Program-made: the position numbers and the translations under genes | The notes under the pieces: model-generated | Database searches by the model: none | Told to the model about the DNA's origin: nothing | The model's input: only the letters and a program-made list of their open reading frames with translations | Shown here: in pieces, positions 52,515-61,932 of the stretch | Layout: each line of letters opens with the position of its first letter | How positions within the stretch are numbered: position 1 is the first letter of the stretch | Assembly: GCA_021770845.1 (NCBI GenBank) | Contig: JAETQF010000007.1 | Location: forward strand, 43,628-107,627 | Direction of reading: 5' to 3' | Source: Oscillospiraceae bacterium | Lineage (GTDB): Bacteria > Bacillota > Clostridia > Oscillospirales > Oscillospiraceae | Length of the DNA stretch: 64,000 nt

Positions 52515-54485
52515 CTATTTCCCCGCTCCCCGCAGCTTGATGATCTGATCCCGCAGCGCCGCCGCCACCTCGAACTCCAGCATCTTGGCGGCCTCCTTCA
52601 TCTGCTTCTCCAGCCCGGCGATGGCCTCCATCCGCTGGAGCTTGGTCATCTGGGACAGCTCTTTGTCGTTGTAATCCGGCTTCTCCTCCGCGGACAGGGC
52701 CATCAGCTCCCGCACCGCCTTCTTCACCGTCCGGGGCACGATGCCGTGGGCCTTATTAAAGGCGTCCTGCTTCTCCCGGCGGCGCTCCGTCTCGTCGATG
52801 GCCCGGCGCATGGAGGGAGTGATGGTGTCGGCGTACAGCACCACCACGCCGTCGGCGTTCCGGGCCGCCCGGCCGATGGTCTGAATCAGGGAGGTCTCCG
52901 AGCGCAGGAAGCCCTCTTTGTCCGCGTCCAGGATGGCCACCAGGGACACCTCCGGCAGATCCAGCCCCTCCCGCAGCAGGTTGATGCCCACCAGCACGTC
53001 GAACTCGCCCAGCCGCAGATCCCGGATGATCTCCATCCGCTCGATGGTGTCGATGTCGTGGTGCATATACCGCACCCGGATGCCCGCCGTTTTCAGGTAG
53101 TCCGTCAGGCTCTCCGCCATCTTCTTGGTGAGGGTGGTCACCAGCACCCGCTCGTCCCGGGCCGTCCGTTCGTGGATCTCCCCGATGAGGTCGTCGATCT
53201 GCCCCTCCACCGGGCGCACCTCCACCCGGGGATCCAGCAGGCCGGTGGGGCGGATCACCTGCTCCACGATCTGGCCGGAGCGCTCCCGCTCGTACTCCCC
53301 CGGGGTGGCGGACACGTACACCACCTGGTTGAGCCGCTTCTCGAACTCGTCGAACTTCAGCGGCCGGTTGTCAAAGGCGCAGGGCAGGCGGAAGCCGTAC
53401 TCCACCAGGGTGGTCTTTCTCGCCCGGTCGCCGTTGAACATGGCCCGCACCTGGGGCAGGGTGGCGTGGCTCTCGTCGATGAACAGCACGAAGTCCTTGG
53501 GAAAATAGTCCAGCAGGGTGTGGGGGGGCGAGCCCACCGGCCGGCCCTCAATCACCCGGGAATAGTTCTCAATGCCGGAGCAGTAGCCCAGCTCCTGCAT
53601 CATCTCAATGTCGTACATGGTGCGCTGCTTGATGCGCTGGGCCTCGATGAGCTTGTTTTCCTTCTCGAAGAAGGCCACCCGCTCCTCCATCTCCTTGTAG
53701 ATGTCCTGGATGGCGGCGTCCATCTTCTCCTTGGGGGTGACGTAGTGGGTGGCGGGCCAGATGGGGATGTTCTGGAGGCGCCGGATGGGGGTTCCCGTCA
53801 CCACGTTGATCTCGCTGAGCCGGTCGATCTCGTCCCCGAAGAACTCCACCCGGATGGCGGTGTCCTTCCAGTAGGCGGGCCAGATCTCCACGGTGTCCCC
53901 CCGGACGCGGAACATATTCCGCTCGAAGGCGATGTCGTTGCGCTCGTAGCGGATGGCCACCAGCTTTTTCAGCAGATCCTCGATCTTGATGACCGTCCCC
54001 ACCCGCAGGGCCACCATCATCTTGGCGAAGTCCTCCGGCTCGCCCAGGCCGTAGATGCAGGACACGGAGGACACCACGATCACGTCCCGCCGCTCCAAAA
54101 GCGACGCGGTGGCGGACAGCCGCAGCCGGTCGATCTCCTCGTTCACCGACGAGTCCTTTTCAATAAAGGTATCGGTGTGGGGGATATACGCCTCCGGCTG
54201 GTAGTAGTCGTAGTAGGACACGAAGTACTCCACCGCGTTGTGGGGGAAGAACTCCTTGAACTCGGCGCACAGCTGGGCGGCCAGGGTCTTGTTGTGGGCC
54301 AGCACCAGGGTGGGCCGCTGGACGGCCTCGATAACCTTGGCCATGGTGTAGGTCTTGCCCGAGCCGGTGACGCCCAGCAGGGTCTGCTCGTCCAGGCCGT
54401 TGTCGATGCCCGCCGCCAGGGCGGCGATGGCCTCCGGCTGGTCGCCGCTGGGGGTGTACTCGGACACCACTTCAAACTTCGGCAT
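52515..54485 (-). CDS. uvrB: Excinuclease ABC subunit B
   Basis: A 656-residue helicase-like subunit of nucleotide excision repair. Walker A is [16 protein letters not shown]. The beta-hairpin region is [12 protein letters not shown]; motif II lies in [14 protein letters not shown], motif VI in [12 protein letters not shown], and the C-terminal UVR motif near [21 protein letters not shown]. It is controlled by a promoter containing a LexA-type box. The gene begins a minus-strand cluster with ybaK, yjbR-like, CPCC and uvrA genes. Confidence 0.98.
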   Translation of the reverse strand: MPKFEVVSEYTPSGDQPEAIAALAAGIDNGLDEQTLLGVTGSGKTYTMAKVIEAVQRPTLVLAHNKTLAAQLCAEFKEFFPHNAVEYFVSYYDYYQPEAYIPHTDTFIEKDSSVNEEIDRLRLSATASLLERRDVIVVSSVSCIYGLGEPEDFAKMMVALRVGTVIKIEDLLKKLVAIRYERNDIAFERNMFRVRGDTVEIWPAYWKDTAIRVEFFGDEIDRLSEINVVTGTPIRRLQNIPIWPATHYVTPKEKMDAAIQDIYKEMEERVAFFEKENKLIEAQRIKQRTMYDIEMMQELGYCSGIENYSRVIEGRPVGSPPHTLLDYFPKDFVLFIDESHATLPQVRAMFNGDRARKTTLVEYGFRLPCAFDNRPLKFDEFEKRLNQVVYVSATPGEYERERSGQIVEQVIRPTGLLDPRVEVRPVEGQIDDLIGEIHERTARDERVLVTTLTKKMAESLTDYLKTAGIRVRYMHHDIDTIERMEIIRDLRLGEFDVLVGINLLREGLDLPEVSLVAILDADKEGFLRSETSLIQTIGRAARNADGVVVLYADTITPSMRRAIDETERRREKQDAFNKAHGIVPRTVKKAVRELMALSAEEKPDYNDKELSQMTKLQRMEAIAGLEKQMKEAAKMLEFEVAAALRDQIIKLRGAGK

Positions 54486-54514
54486 AACGGCCCCTCCCTC
54501 AACTGTGTGTTCCC

Positions 54515-54543
54515 ATTTTAGAACGAACGTTTTAATCTGTCAA
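54515..54543 (-). promoter_or_regulatory. uvrB promoter with LexA-type operator in the spacer
   Basis: On the minus strand, TTGACA (54,543-54,538), 17 bp, TAAAAT (54,520-54,515). The spacer contains AAACGTTCGTTC (54,532-54,521), i.e. GAACGAACGTTT on the plus strand, one base from the Gram-positive SOS box GAAC-N4-GTTC. LexA bound there would block RNA polymerase directly. Confidence 0.75.
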
Positions 54544-54566
54544 CCCTGAACTCTTTAAGAAAGGAT

Positions 54567-54601
54567 AAAACTTCATGCGCCGCCTGGACGCATGAAGTTT
54601 T
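54567..54601 (-). terminator. Terminator after the chromate transporter genes
   Basis: AAAACTTCATGCG (54,567-54,579) pairs with CGCATGAAGTTTT (54,589-54,601), with T-rich sequence (ATCCTTTC) after it on the minus strand. Confidence 0.8.
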
Positions 54602-54607
54602 GCCCCT

Positions 54608-55174
54608 TCACATCTGAAAAATAATCCCCGCCAGCGCCGCCAGCCCGATGAAGCAGATGGGGTGTAGCTTTTTCAGCGGCGAGAACTTCACCAGCGCAAA
54701 AATGATTACAGCCAGTATCACCGCCACCAGATTTAACCGGAAGGGTATCCCTTCCCAAGACTGACCGGGGACAAGCAGGGCGATCTTCGCCACCTGGAGC
54801 AGGGCCGCCGTGATCAGCGCCACCGACGCTGCCCGCAGGCCGTAGAACACCGCGTCCACCGCCTTGGACTGCCGGAACTTCTCCAGAAACCCGGCGATGA
54901 TCAGGATGATCACCACCGAGGGGAAGATCAGCCCCAGAGTGGCTACCACGCCTCCCAGCACCCCCGCCGTGTGGAAGCCCACATAGGTGGCCATATTCAC
55001 CCCCATGGGCCCTGGGGTGGACTCGGAGATGGCGATCATGTTGGCCAGATCCCCCGCGCCAAACCAGCCGGTGCGCTCCCCTAAATCGGTGAGGAAGGGG
55101 ATGGTGGCCAGGCCGCCCCCCACGGAGAACAGCCCCACCCGGCAGAACTCCAGAAACAGTCTGACCAGGATCAT
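54608..55174 (-). CDS. Chromate transporter, half-size subunit 2
   Basis: A 188-residue membrane protein of the CHR family, starting MILVRLFLEFCRVGLFSVGGGLATIPFL. The GGGLATIPF and STPGPMGVNMATYVG motifs are typical of half-size ChrA proteins, which work as pairs. The ATG at 55,174 overlaps the stop codon of the other half (ATGA), so the two are made together. Chromate is the family label; the natural substrate in an anaerobe is uncertain. Confidence 0.92.
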   Translation of the reverse strand: MILVRLFLEFCRVGLFSVGGGLATIPFLTDLGERTGWFGAGDLANMIAISESTPGPMGVNMATYVGFHTAGVLGGVVATLGLIFPSVVIILIIAGFLEKFRQSKAVDAVFYGLRAASVALITAALLQVAKIALLVPGQSWEGIPFRLNLVAVILAVIIFALVKFSPLKKLHPICFIGLAALAGIIFQM

Positions 55175-55764
55175 CCCTTGAGCCCTCCCTTCGCCCAGCG
55201 CACGCACAGCCCCGCCGCGCCCGCGGCGATGACCAGGAACACCGGGGAGGTCACCACGCCCAGCACCGCCCCCAGCCCGCCCTGGGGCAGAGAGAAAAAG
55301 GTGCCGTATCCCGCCAGCACCAGCACCACGGCGTAGATCACCCGGGTGGGCCAGTCGATGACGGCGTTTTTGAACAGCTTGATGACGCTGGACAGGATCA
55401 GCGCCACCACCCCGGCCCGAACGCCGTTAAAGGCGTGGGTTACCCACTCCAGGTGCATGAAGTTTTGCAGGAAGGCGGCGATCACCATGATGATCACCAG
55501 CGACGGGAACACCAGCCCCAGGGTGGCGACAGCGCCCCCAACGACGCCCGCCTGACTGCGGCCCACAAAGGTGGCGGTGTTCACGGCGATGATGCCGGGG
55601 GTGCACTGGCCCACGGCGTAGTAGTCCGCCAGCTCGGTCTCGGTGGCCCACTTTTTGTTCTCCACCAGCTCCCGCTGGAGGATGGGCAGCATAGCGTAGC
55701 CGCCGCCGAAGGTGCATACCCCAATGCGGGCAAAGGTGAGGAACAGATCAATGAGGATGTTCAT
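55171..55764 (-). CDS. Chromate transporter, half-size subunit 1
   Basis: A 197-residue CHR-family half transporter. It starts MNILIDLFLTFARIGVCTFGGGYAMLPIL, with QCTPGIIAVNTATFVGRSQAG as the second conserved block. It has about five or six transmembrane helices. Together with the overlapping downstream half it forms the full antiporter-like unit. It starts 22 bp past the repeat element at 55,786-55,863, with no clear promoter of its own seen. Confidence 0.92.
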   Translation of the reverse strand: MNILIDLFLTFARIGVCTFGGGYAMLPILQRELVENKKWATETELADYYAVGQCTPGIIAVNTATFVGRSQAGVVGGAVATLGLVFPSLVIIMVIAAFLQNFMHLEWVTHAFNGVRAGVVALILSSVIKLFKNAVIDWPTRVIYAVVLVLAGYGTFFSLPQGGLGAVLGVVTSPVFLVIAAGAAGLCVRWAKGGLKG

Positions 55765-55785
55765 GCAATCACCCCAAAATCAATG

Positions 55786-55863
55786 TGTAGGGGAGGGCCT
55801 TGGCCCTCCCGATGGCCGGAATGCGTTTGGGAAAGGGCGGGAGGGGCAAGCCCCTCCCCTACA
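55786..55863. repeat. Intergenic repeat-like element with TGTAGGGG/CCCCTACA ends
   Basis: The 78-bp element begins TGTAGGGGAGGG and ends CCCTCCCCTACA, so its ends are inverted repeats. Inside are two hairpins, GGGAGGGCC-TT-GGCCCTCCC and GGGAGGGGC-AA-GCCCCTCCC. It reaches into the last codons of nadE. The element at 31,668-31,740 shares the CCCCTACA end. This looks like a small palindromic repeat family; copy number cannot be known from one window. Confidence 0.65.
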
Positions 55864-57775
55864 GATCCTCCAATTCGTCCAGCCACAATTTTGCCACCGC
55901 GTCCGACGGCATCCGCCAGTCCCCCCGGGGGGACAGCGCCACCGAGCCCACCTTGGGCCCGTCGGGCAGGCAGGATCGCTTGAACTGCTGGGAGAAGAAC
56001 CGCCGGTAGAAGTTCTTCAGCCACTTCAGCAGCGTCTCCCGGTCATAGCGGCCCTCAAAGGCGCGGCAGGCAAGGCGAAGCACTTTACGGGGCGGGAAGC
56101 CCCAGCGGATGGCGTAATAGAGGTAGAAGTCGTGGAGCTCGTAGGGCCCCACCAGATCCTCGGTGATCTGGGCGATCTCCCCGTCCTTGGGGGGGAGCAG
56201 CTCGGGGGACACCGGGGTGTCCAGGATGTCCCGGAGCACCTCCCCGGCCCGGCCGCCCAGCCGCTCCGCCTCCCAGGCCACCAGATGGCGCACCAGCGTC
56301 TTGGGGATGGAGGCGTTGACGGCGTACATGGACATATGATCCCCGTTGTAGGTGGCCCAGCCCAGGGCCAGCTCGGACAGATCCCCGGTGCCGATGACCA
56401 GCCCGCCCCGCTGGTTGGCCAGATCCATCAGCACCTGGGTGCGCTCCCGGGCCTGGGCGTTCTCGAAGGTGACGCTGTGATCGTCCATGGACTGGCCGAT
56501 GTCGGCGAAGTGCTGGCGTACCGCGTCGCCGATGTTCACCTCCAGAAAATCCGTCCCCAGCTCCTGGGCCAGGATCTCGGCGTTGGAGCGGGTGCGCTTT
56601 GTGGTGCCGAAGCAGGGCATGGTGACGGCCAGAATCCCTTTCCGGTCTTTGCCCAGCAGATCAAACGCCTTGGCGGTGATGAGGATGGCCAGGGTGGAGT
56701 CCAGCCCGCCGGACAGCCCCACCACGGCGCAGGGGGAATTGGTGTGCTCCAGCCGCTTCTTGAGACCCAGGGCGGCGATGGTGAGGATCTCCTCGCACCG
56801 CTCCCCCCGGCGGGATTCGTCCGCCGGGATGAAAGGGGTGGGGGAGACGGGGCGGGTGAGGAGGGTGTCGTGTACCTTTAAAGAAAAGGCACCGCTCCAG
56901 ACGCGGCCCGCATTGAGATCCGGGAACGTATTCATCCGCCGCCGCTCATAGGTCAACCGCTGTATATCAATCTCACTAACGATCAGTCCCGTTGCAAACC
57001 GCCTTTCCGCCAGCATGGTTCCATTTTCCGCGATCATGTTATGGCCGGAGAACACCAGATCGGTGGAGCTCTCCCCCTCCCCCGCATCGGCATAGACATA
57101 GCCGCACACGCACCGGGCGGACTGTCCCGTGACCAGGGCGCGGCGGTAGTCCGCCTTGCCCGCCACCTCGTCGGAGGCGGACAGATTGAGGAGAAGGGTG
57201 GCGCCTGCTTGGGCTAAACGCACCGAGGTGGGATTGATGGCCCAAAGATCCTCGCAGATTTCCACACCAATGTTTAGCCCCGGCATATCTTCGCACTCAA
57301 AAACAGCATAAGGGGCCAGTATAACCGACTGCCCCGCAAGCATCACGTTGTCAATGAATCGATCCTCCGGTTCCGGGGCCGGCATAAACCAGCGGGCTTC
57401 ATAGAATTCCCCATAGTTGGGAATATAGTGCTTGAGACAGCCGCCCAAAATCTCTCCGCGCAGTATTATAACGGCGCAATTATACAATTTGCTCTCAATT
57501 CGCACCGGCAACCCCAGCGCTGTGAGCAGATCCAGCCCCTTCGTCTCCTCCAGAATCCGCCCCAGCGCCCGCTCCGCCCCGTCCAACAGGGTGGGCTGCA
57601 AAAACAGATCCCCGCAGGTATACCCGGTGACGCACAGCTCCGGCAAGGCCAGCACCTTTACCCCCTGTGCCGCCGCCTCCTTCATCAGGGCGATGATCTG
57701 CCCCGCGTTGTAGTCGCAGTCGGCCACCCGGATCCTGGGCGTGCCCGCCGCCACCTTCACAAAGCCGTCCCGCAT
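55859..57775 (-). CDS. nadE: Glutamine-dependent NAD+ synthetase
   Basis: A 638-residue two-domain enzyme. The N-terminal nitrilase-like amidase (about 1-290) has the Glu in LALPELCVTGY, a Lys in GGCLKHYIPNYGEFYE, and the nucleophilic Cys in IGVEICEDLWAINP. The C-terminal synthetase has the PP-loop VVGLSGGLDSTLA. It makes NAD+ from deamido-NAD+ with ammonia channelled from glutamine. The ATG at 57,775 follows AAAGGAGG. The stop falls inside the repeat element at 55,786-55,863. Confidence 0.96.
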   Translation of the reverse strand: MRDGFVKVAAGTPRIRVADCDYNAGQIIALMKEAAAQGVKVLALPELCVTGYTCGDLFLQPTLLDGAERALGRILEETKGLDLLTALGLPVRIESKLYNCAVIILRGEILGGCLKHYIPNYGEFYEARWFMPAPEPEDRFIDNVMLAGQSVILAPYAVFECEDMPGLNIGVEICEDLWAINPTSVRLAQAGATLLLNLSASDEVAGKADYRRALVTGQSARCVCGYVYADAGEGESSTDLVFSGHNMIAENGTMLAERRFATGLIVSEIDIQRLTYERRRMNTFPDLNAGRVWSGAFSLKVHDTLLTRPVSPTPFIPADESRRGERCEEILTIAALGLKKRLEHTNSPCAVVGLSGGLDSTLAILITAKAFDLLGKDRKGILAVTMPCFGTTKRTRSNAEILAQELGTDFLEVNIGDAVRQHFADIGQSMDDHSVTFENAQARERTQVLMDLANQRGGLVIGTGDLSELALGWATYNGDHMSMYAVNASIPKTLVRHLVAWEAERLGGRAGEVLRDILDTPVSPELLPPKDGEIAQITEDLVGPYELHDFYLYYAIRWGFPPRKVLRLACRAFEGRYDRETLLKWLKNFYRRFFSQQFKRSCLPDGPKVGSVALSPRGDWRMPSDAVAKLWLDELEDL

Positions 57776-57837
57776 GGATGGCCCCTCCTTTATCCGCCGC
57801 CAGCCCCGCCGGCCGCGGCCCAAATTGACACTGCGGT

Positions 57838-57866
57838 ATTTTACCCCAAAACCGCAAAAAAAGCAA
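57838..57866 (-). promoter_or_regulatory. Possible promoter of nadE
   Basis: On the minus strand, TTGCTT (57,866-57,861), 17 bp, TAAAAT (57,843-57,838), 63 bases ahead of the ATG. Confidence 0.5.
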
Positions 57867-57926
57867 CGGGAACGCTCTACAAACTCCCGCCGCTTTTCTG
57901 CGGAATTTATATCCTGTTCATTGATT

Positions 57927-57954
57927 TTTACGGCTGTTTGGTGTAAACTATATT
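57927..57954 (+). promoter_or_regulatory. Possible promoter of punA
   Basis: TTTACG (57,927-57,932), 16 bp, TATATT (57,949-57,954), 36 bases ahead of the punA ATG. Confidence 0.45.
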
Positions 57955-57989
57955 GATTCAACAAAATTTTACCATGGGAGGCTGCGGCT

Positions 57990-58814
57990 ATGGCATACAC
58001 ATTCGCCCAATATCAGGAGAGCGCTGATTACATCAAGGAAAAAATCGGGGAGTTTATCCCCAAGGTCGCCATGGTGCTGGGCTCCGGCCTGGGCTTCCTG
58101 GGCGACGTGGTGGAGAACCCCACCGCCATCCCCTACGGCGACATCCCCCACTTCAAGGCGTCCACCGCCCCCGGCCACAAGGGCCAGCTGGTGTTCGGCA
58201 CCCTGGCGGGCCGTCCCGTGGCCGTCATGCAGGGCCGGATGCACCACTACGAGGGCTACGAGTACGACGAGGTATCCTACGCCGTCCGCGTCCTGCGGCT
58301 GCTGGGCTGCGACACCCTCATCGTCACCAACGCCGCCGGCTGCGTGCGCACCGACTGGCAGGCCGGGGATCTGATGCTGATTACCGACCAGATCAAGATG
58401 TTCTCCGAGTCCCCCCTCCGGGGGGCCAATCTCCCCGAGTTCGGCGTGCGCTTCCCCGACGCCTCCCACCTGTATACCGCCCGCCTCCAGGAGGTGGCCC
58501 GGAAGGCAGCGGCGGAGCTGTCCATCCCCCTGCGGGAGGGGGTTTACTTCTACTGCTACGGCCCCCAATACGAGACCCCAGCGGAGATCCGGGCCGTCCG
58601 CGCCCTGGGCGGGGACGCGGTGGGTATGTCCACCGCCCCGGAGGCCATCGTGGCGGGGCACTGCGGCATGGAGGTGCTGGGCTTCACCCTGCTGAGCAAC
58701 ATGGCGGCGGGCATCCTCGATCAGCCCCTCAGCGAGCAGGAGGTGCTGGACGCCGCCGCCGCGGCCAAGGACAAGTTCTCCCGGCTGGTGCTGGCCTGCC
58801 TGGAGAAGCTGTAA
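57990..58814 (+). CDS. punA: Purine nucleoside phosphorylase, trimeric type
   Basis: A 274-residue phosphorylase of the PNP/MTAP family. The phosphate-binding VLGSGLGFLGDVVE, VMQGRMHHYEGYE, VTNAAGCVRTDWQAGDLM and YGPQYETPAEIRA are all present. The specificity segment ALGGDAVGMSTAPEAIVA has the Met-Ser-Thr of nucleoside phosphorylases. It is followed 16 bp later by a deaminase gene, suggesting a purine or methylthioadenosine salvage unit. The ATG at 57,990 follows GGGAGG. Confidence 0.95.
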   Translation: MAYTFAQYQESADYIKEKIGEFIPKVAMVLGSGLGFLGDVVENPTAIPYGDIPHFKASTAPGHKGQLVFGTLAGRPVAVMQGRMHHYEGYEYDEVSYAVRVLRLLGCDTLIVTNAAGCVRTDWQAGDLMLITDQIKMFSESPLRGANLPEFGVRFPDASHLYTARLQEVARKAAAELSIPLREGVYFYCYGPQYETPAEIRAVRALGGDAVGMSTAPEAIVAGHCGMEVLGFTLLSNMAAGILDQPLSEQEVLDAAAAAKDKFSRLVLACLEKL

Positions 58815-58830
58815 AGGAGGAACGCCTGTC

Positions 58831-60135
58831 ATGAAAACGCTGTTTACCAACGTCACCGCCCTGCTGATGGACGAGGGCTTCACCACCCTGCGGAACGGCT
58901 ATGTGGCCGTGGACGGGACGGACATCTCCTATGTGGGCACAGCCCGGCCCCAGGGGGCCTTTGACCAGACCATCGACTGCGCCGGCAAGGTGATGATGCC
59001 CGGCTTTGTGAACTGCCACACCCACGTGCCCATGACCCTCATGCGGGGGTACGGCGGCGGGCACGACCTTCAGAGCTGGCTCAACGACTATATTTTCCCC
59101 GCCGAGGCCAAGTGGGACGACCGCGCCCTGGCCGCCGCCGCGGGGCTGGGGCTGGCGGAGATGATCGCCTCCGGCGTCACCTGCATCGCCGATATGTATA
59201 TGCGCACCGGGGTCATCGCCCAGCAGGTGATGGACGCGGGCATTTCCGCCAACCTGTCGGTGGGCGGGGTGTACTTCGGCGACCCGGCGGACTTCTCCCC
59301 GGAGAAGTGCGGCGACTGCGCCAACCAGCGCACCCTGTTCCAGCAGTGGCACGGCGCGGGGGGCGGACAAATCCTCGTCGATGCGTCCATCCACGGGGAG
59401 TATACTTCAAGTGCCCCCCTGTGGAAGTGGATGGCGGACTTCGCCCGGGAGCACGGCCTGGGAATGCACGTCCACATCTCCGAGACGAAACAGGAGCACG
59501 AGGACTGCAAGGGCCGCCACCAGGGCCTCACCCCCATCCAGACGCTGAACCAGTACGGCGTGTGGGACACCCGGGCCATCGCCGCCCACTGCGTCTACAC
59601 CACCCTGGAGGACTGGGCAGTCATGGCCCAAAAGGGCGTGTCCTGCGTCCACAACCCCTACTCCAACCTGAAGCTGGGCTCGGGCATCGCCCCCATCCCC
59701 GCCATGGCCAGGGCCGGGGTGAACGTGGCCCTGGGCACCGACGGGGTGAGCTCCCACAACAGCATCGACCCCTTTGCCGACATGAAGCTGGCCGCCGTCC
59801 TCCACAACGGGGCGGCCTGCGACCCCATGGCCGTCACCGCCCGGCAGGCCCTGGAGATGGCCACCGCCAACGGCGCCAAGGCCCTGGGCCGGAACACCGG
59901 GCGGATCGCGGCGGGCTGCACCGCCGACCTGATTCTGGTGGACTTCGACGCGCCCAACCTGATTCCCTGTCACGACCCGGCGGAAAATCTGGTGTTTTCC
60001 GCCCACGGTTCCAACGTGTGCATGAATATGGCCCGGGGCAAGGTCATATACCAAAATGGGGCCTTCCTGACCCTGGATCTCAACCGCATCAAGGCCGAGG
60101 TTCGGCAGTACGCCCTGCCCCTTATTTTCAAGTGA
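58831..60135 (+). CDS. mtaD: Amidohydrolase, MTA/SAH or related adenosine deaminase
   Basis: A 434-residue metallo-dependent hydrolase. Metal ligands lie in MPGFVNCHTHVPMTLMRG, MHVHISETKQE and AAHCVYTT, with the late Asp in ALGTDGVSSHNS. Relatives deaminate 5'-methylthioadenosine, S-adenosylhomocysteine or 5'-deoxyadenosine. Adenosylcobalamin and radical-SAM enzymes release 5'-deoxyadenosine, so that substrate is worth considering in this eut-bearing genome. It follows punA by 16 bp. Confidence 0.85.
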   Translation: MKTLFTNVTALLMDEGFTTLRNGYVAVDGTDISYVGTARPQGAFDQTIDCAGKVMMPGFVNCHTHVPMTLMRGYGGGHDLQSWLNDYIFPAEAKWDDRALAAAAGLGLAEMIASGVTCIADMYMRTGVIAQQVMDAGISANLSVGGVYFGDPADFSPEKCGDCANQRTLFQQWHGAGGGQILVDASIHGEYTSSAPLWKWMADFAREHGLGMHVHISETKQEHEDCKGRHQGLTPIQTLNQYGVWDTRAIAAHCVYTTLEDWAVMAQKGVSCVHNPYSNLKLGSGIAPIPAMARAGVNVALGTDGVSSHNSIDPFADMKLAAVLHNGAACDPMAVTARQALEMATANGAKALGRNTGRIAAGCTADLILVDFDAPNLIPCHDPAENLVFSAHGSNVCMNMARGKVIYQNGAFLTLDLNRIKAEVRQYALPLIFK

Positions 60136-60153
60136 CGGGAAAGGTCTGAGGAT

Positions 60154-61854
60154 ATGTCTGCTTCCACCCCCAAAAAGAACTCGTTCTTCGGCGGCGCCGC
60201 CATTTTGACCGCCGGGATCGTCATCGTCAAGCTCATCGGCGCGCTGTACAAGGTGCCCCTGGGCAACATCCTCACCGACGCGGCCTTTGCCGACTTCAAC
60301 AACGCCTACGAGATCTACTCCCTGCTCATCGTCATCTCCACCGGCGGCCTGCCGGTGGCCCTGTCCAAGATGGTGTCCGAGGCCAACGCCCTGGGCCGCA
60401 CCAACCAGGTGAACAAGGTGTTCCAAATCGCGGTGGGGGCCTTCTGCGTGCTGGGCGTCATCAGCTTCCTGATCATGGCGGTGTTCCCCCGGCAGCTGGC
60501 CGCCGCCATGAATAACAGCCGTTCCCAATGGAGCATTCTGGCCCTGGCCCCGGCGGTGTTCTTCATCTGCCCCATGTCCGCCCTCCGGGGCTACTTCCAG
60601 GGCCACTCCCTCATGACGCCCACCGCCATCTCCCAGATCATAGAGGCCATCTGCAAGCTGGTCATCGGCCTGCTTTTGGCCAATGCCATTATGAAGGCGG
60701 GGCTGGACGAGTCCCTGGCCGCGGCGGGGGCCATTTTGGGCGTGTCCGTGGGGGTGGCGCTGGCCATGTTCTATATGTACTGGTGCTACCGGGCCCGCCG
60801 CTCCCGCCAGAAAAAGGGCCGGGACGTGCCCGACGGCAGTGAGGAGATCCTCTCCACCCTGGTCAAGCTGGCCGTCCCCATCACCGTGGGCGCGTCCATC
60901 ATCGCCGCCACCAATATCCTGGACTCCGCCATCCTCATGGATCGGCTTCAGGACGCCCTGGGCATGACGGAGGACGCCGCCCGCACCCTGAAGGGCGTCT
61001 ACAACAAAACCATGACCCTCTACAACCTGCCCGCCTCCTTCATGGTGCCCCTGACCTCCAGCGTGATCCCGGCGGTGTCCGCCGCCCGGGCGGTGCGCAA
61101 CTACCGGCAGGGGGCCCAGATCAGCGAAACCACCCTGCGCACCACCGCCCTGCTGGCCTTCCCCGCCGGAGTGGGCCTGTTCGTGCTGGGCGAGCCCATC
61201 ATCCGCCTGCTCTACCCCTCCACCGATGTGGAGCTGGCGGGCTGGATGCTGTCCGTGCTGGGCATCGCCTCCATCGCCGTGTGCTTCATGCTGGTGAGCA
61301 ATTCCATCATGCAGGCCCACAAGCTGGTGACCCTGCCCATGGTCACTACCCTCATCGGCTGTATTTTGAAGCTCATTGTGGGCTATATTCTCATTGGCAA
61401 GCCCGATATCAACATCAAGGGCGGCGCCATCAGCACCTTGGCCTGCTTCAGCGTCATCGCCATCCTGGATCTGGTGATCATCAAGCTGGCCCTGCCCCGC
61501 TCCCTGAGCTACGTGCGGGTGTTCGCCAAGCCCGCCGCCGCCGCGGCCGCCATGGGCGCCGCCGCCTGGGCGGTGAATGGGCTGGTCGGGCAGCTGCTCA
61601 TCCGGATCGACTCCCTGCTGAAGCGGGAGGTTCCACTATTTCTTGCCCTGGGTGATGACGGCTCCACCCTGCTGAACGAGGCGGGGCAGGCCGTGCTCTC
61701 CTGGAAGGGCAACGCCCTGGCGGTGATGGCCGCCATCGGGGTGGCGGTGATCGTCTACTTCGCCCTGATCCTGCTGACCAAGGCCATCTCCAAGGAGGAT
61801 TTGGCCCTCATGCCCAAGGGGGATAAAATCGCCCGGCTCTTGCGGATTCATTGA
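60154..61854 (+). CDS. SpoVB/MurJ-like polysaccharide flippase
   Basis: A 566-residue MVF/MATE-superfamily membrane protein with about 14 transmembrane helices. The start FFGGAAILTAGIVIVKLIGALYKVPLGNIL (in parts: GAAILTAGIVIVKLIGALYK, VPLGNIL) and SALRGYFQGHSLMTPTAISQ are typical of SpoVB/YabM lipid II-type flippases. It is probably a peptidoglycan-precursor flippase, perhaps in sporulation. The order flippase-mazG-HU-rqcP resembles Bacillus yabM-yabN-yabO. It starts 18 bp after the deaminase gene. Confidence 0.92.
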   Translation: MSASTPKKNSFFGGAAILTAGIVIVKLIGALYKVPLGNILTDAAFADFNNAYEIYSLLIVISTGGLPVALSKMVSEANALGRTNQVNKVFQIAVGAFCVLGVISFLIMAVFPRQLAAAMNNSRSQWSILALAPAVFFICPMSALRGYFQGHSLMTPTAISQIIEAICKLVIGLLLANAIMKAGLDESLAAAGAILGVSVGVALAMFYMYWCYRARRSRQKKGRDVPDGSEEILSTLVKLAVPITVGASIIAATNILDSAILMDRLQDALGMTEDAARTLKGVYNKTMTLYNLPASFMVPLTSSVIPAVSAARAVRNYRQGAQISETTLRTTALLAFPAGVGLFVLGEPIIRLLYPSTDVELAGWMLSVLGIASIAVCFMLVSNSIMQAHKLVTLPMVTTLIGCILKLIVGYILIGKPDINIKGGAISTLACFSVIAILDLVIIKLALPRSLSYVRVFAKPAAAAAAMGAAAWAVNGLVGQLLIRIDSLLKREVPLFLALGDDGSTLLNEAGQAVLSWKGNALAVMAAIGVAVIVYFALILLTKAISKEDLALMPKGDKIARLLRIH

Positions 61855-61932
61855 AAACTCCCTGAAAATTTCCGCATTTTTACAAAATTCCTCGAATACT
61901 TGTGGGAAATCTATTGCAATTCAGGTGACACT

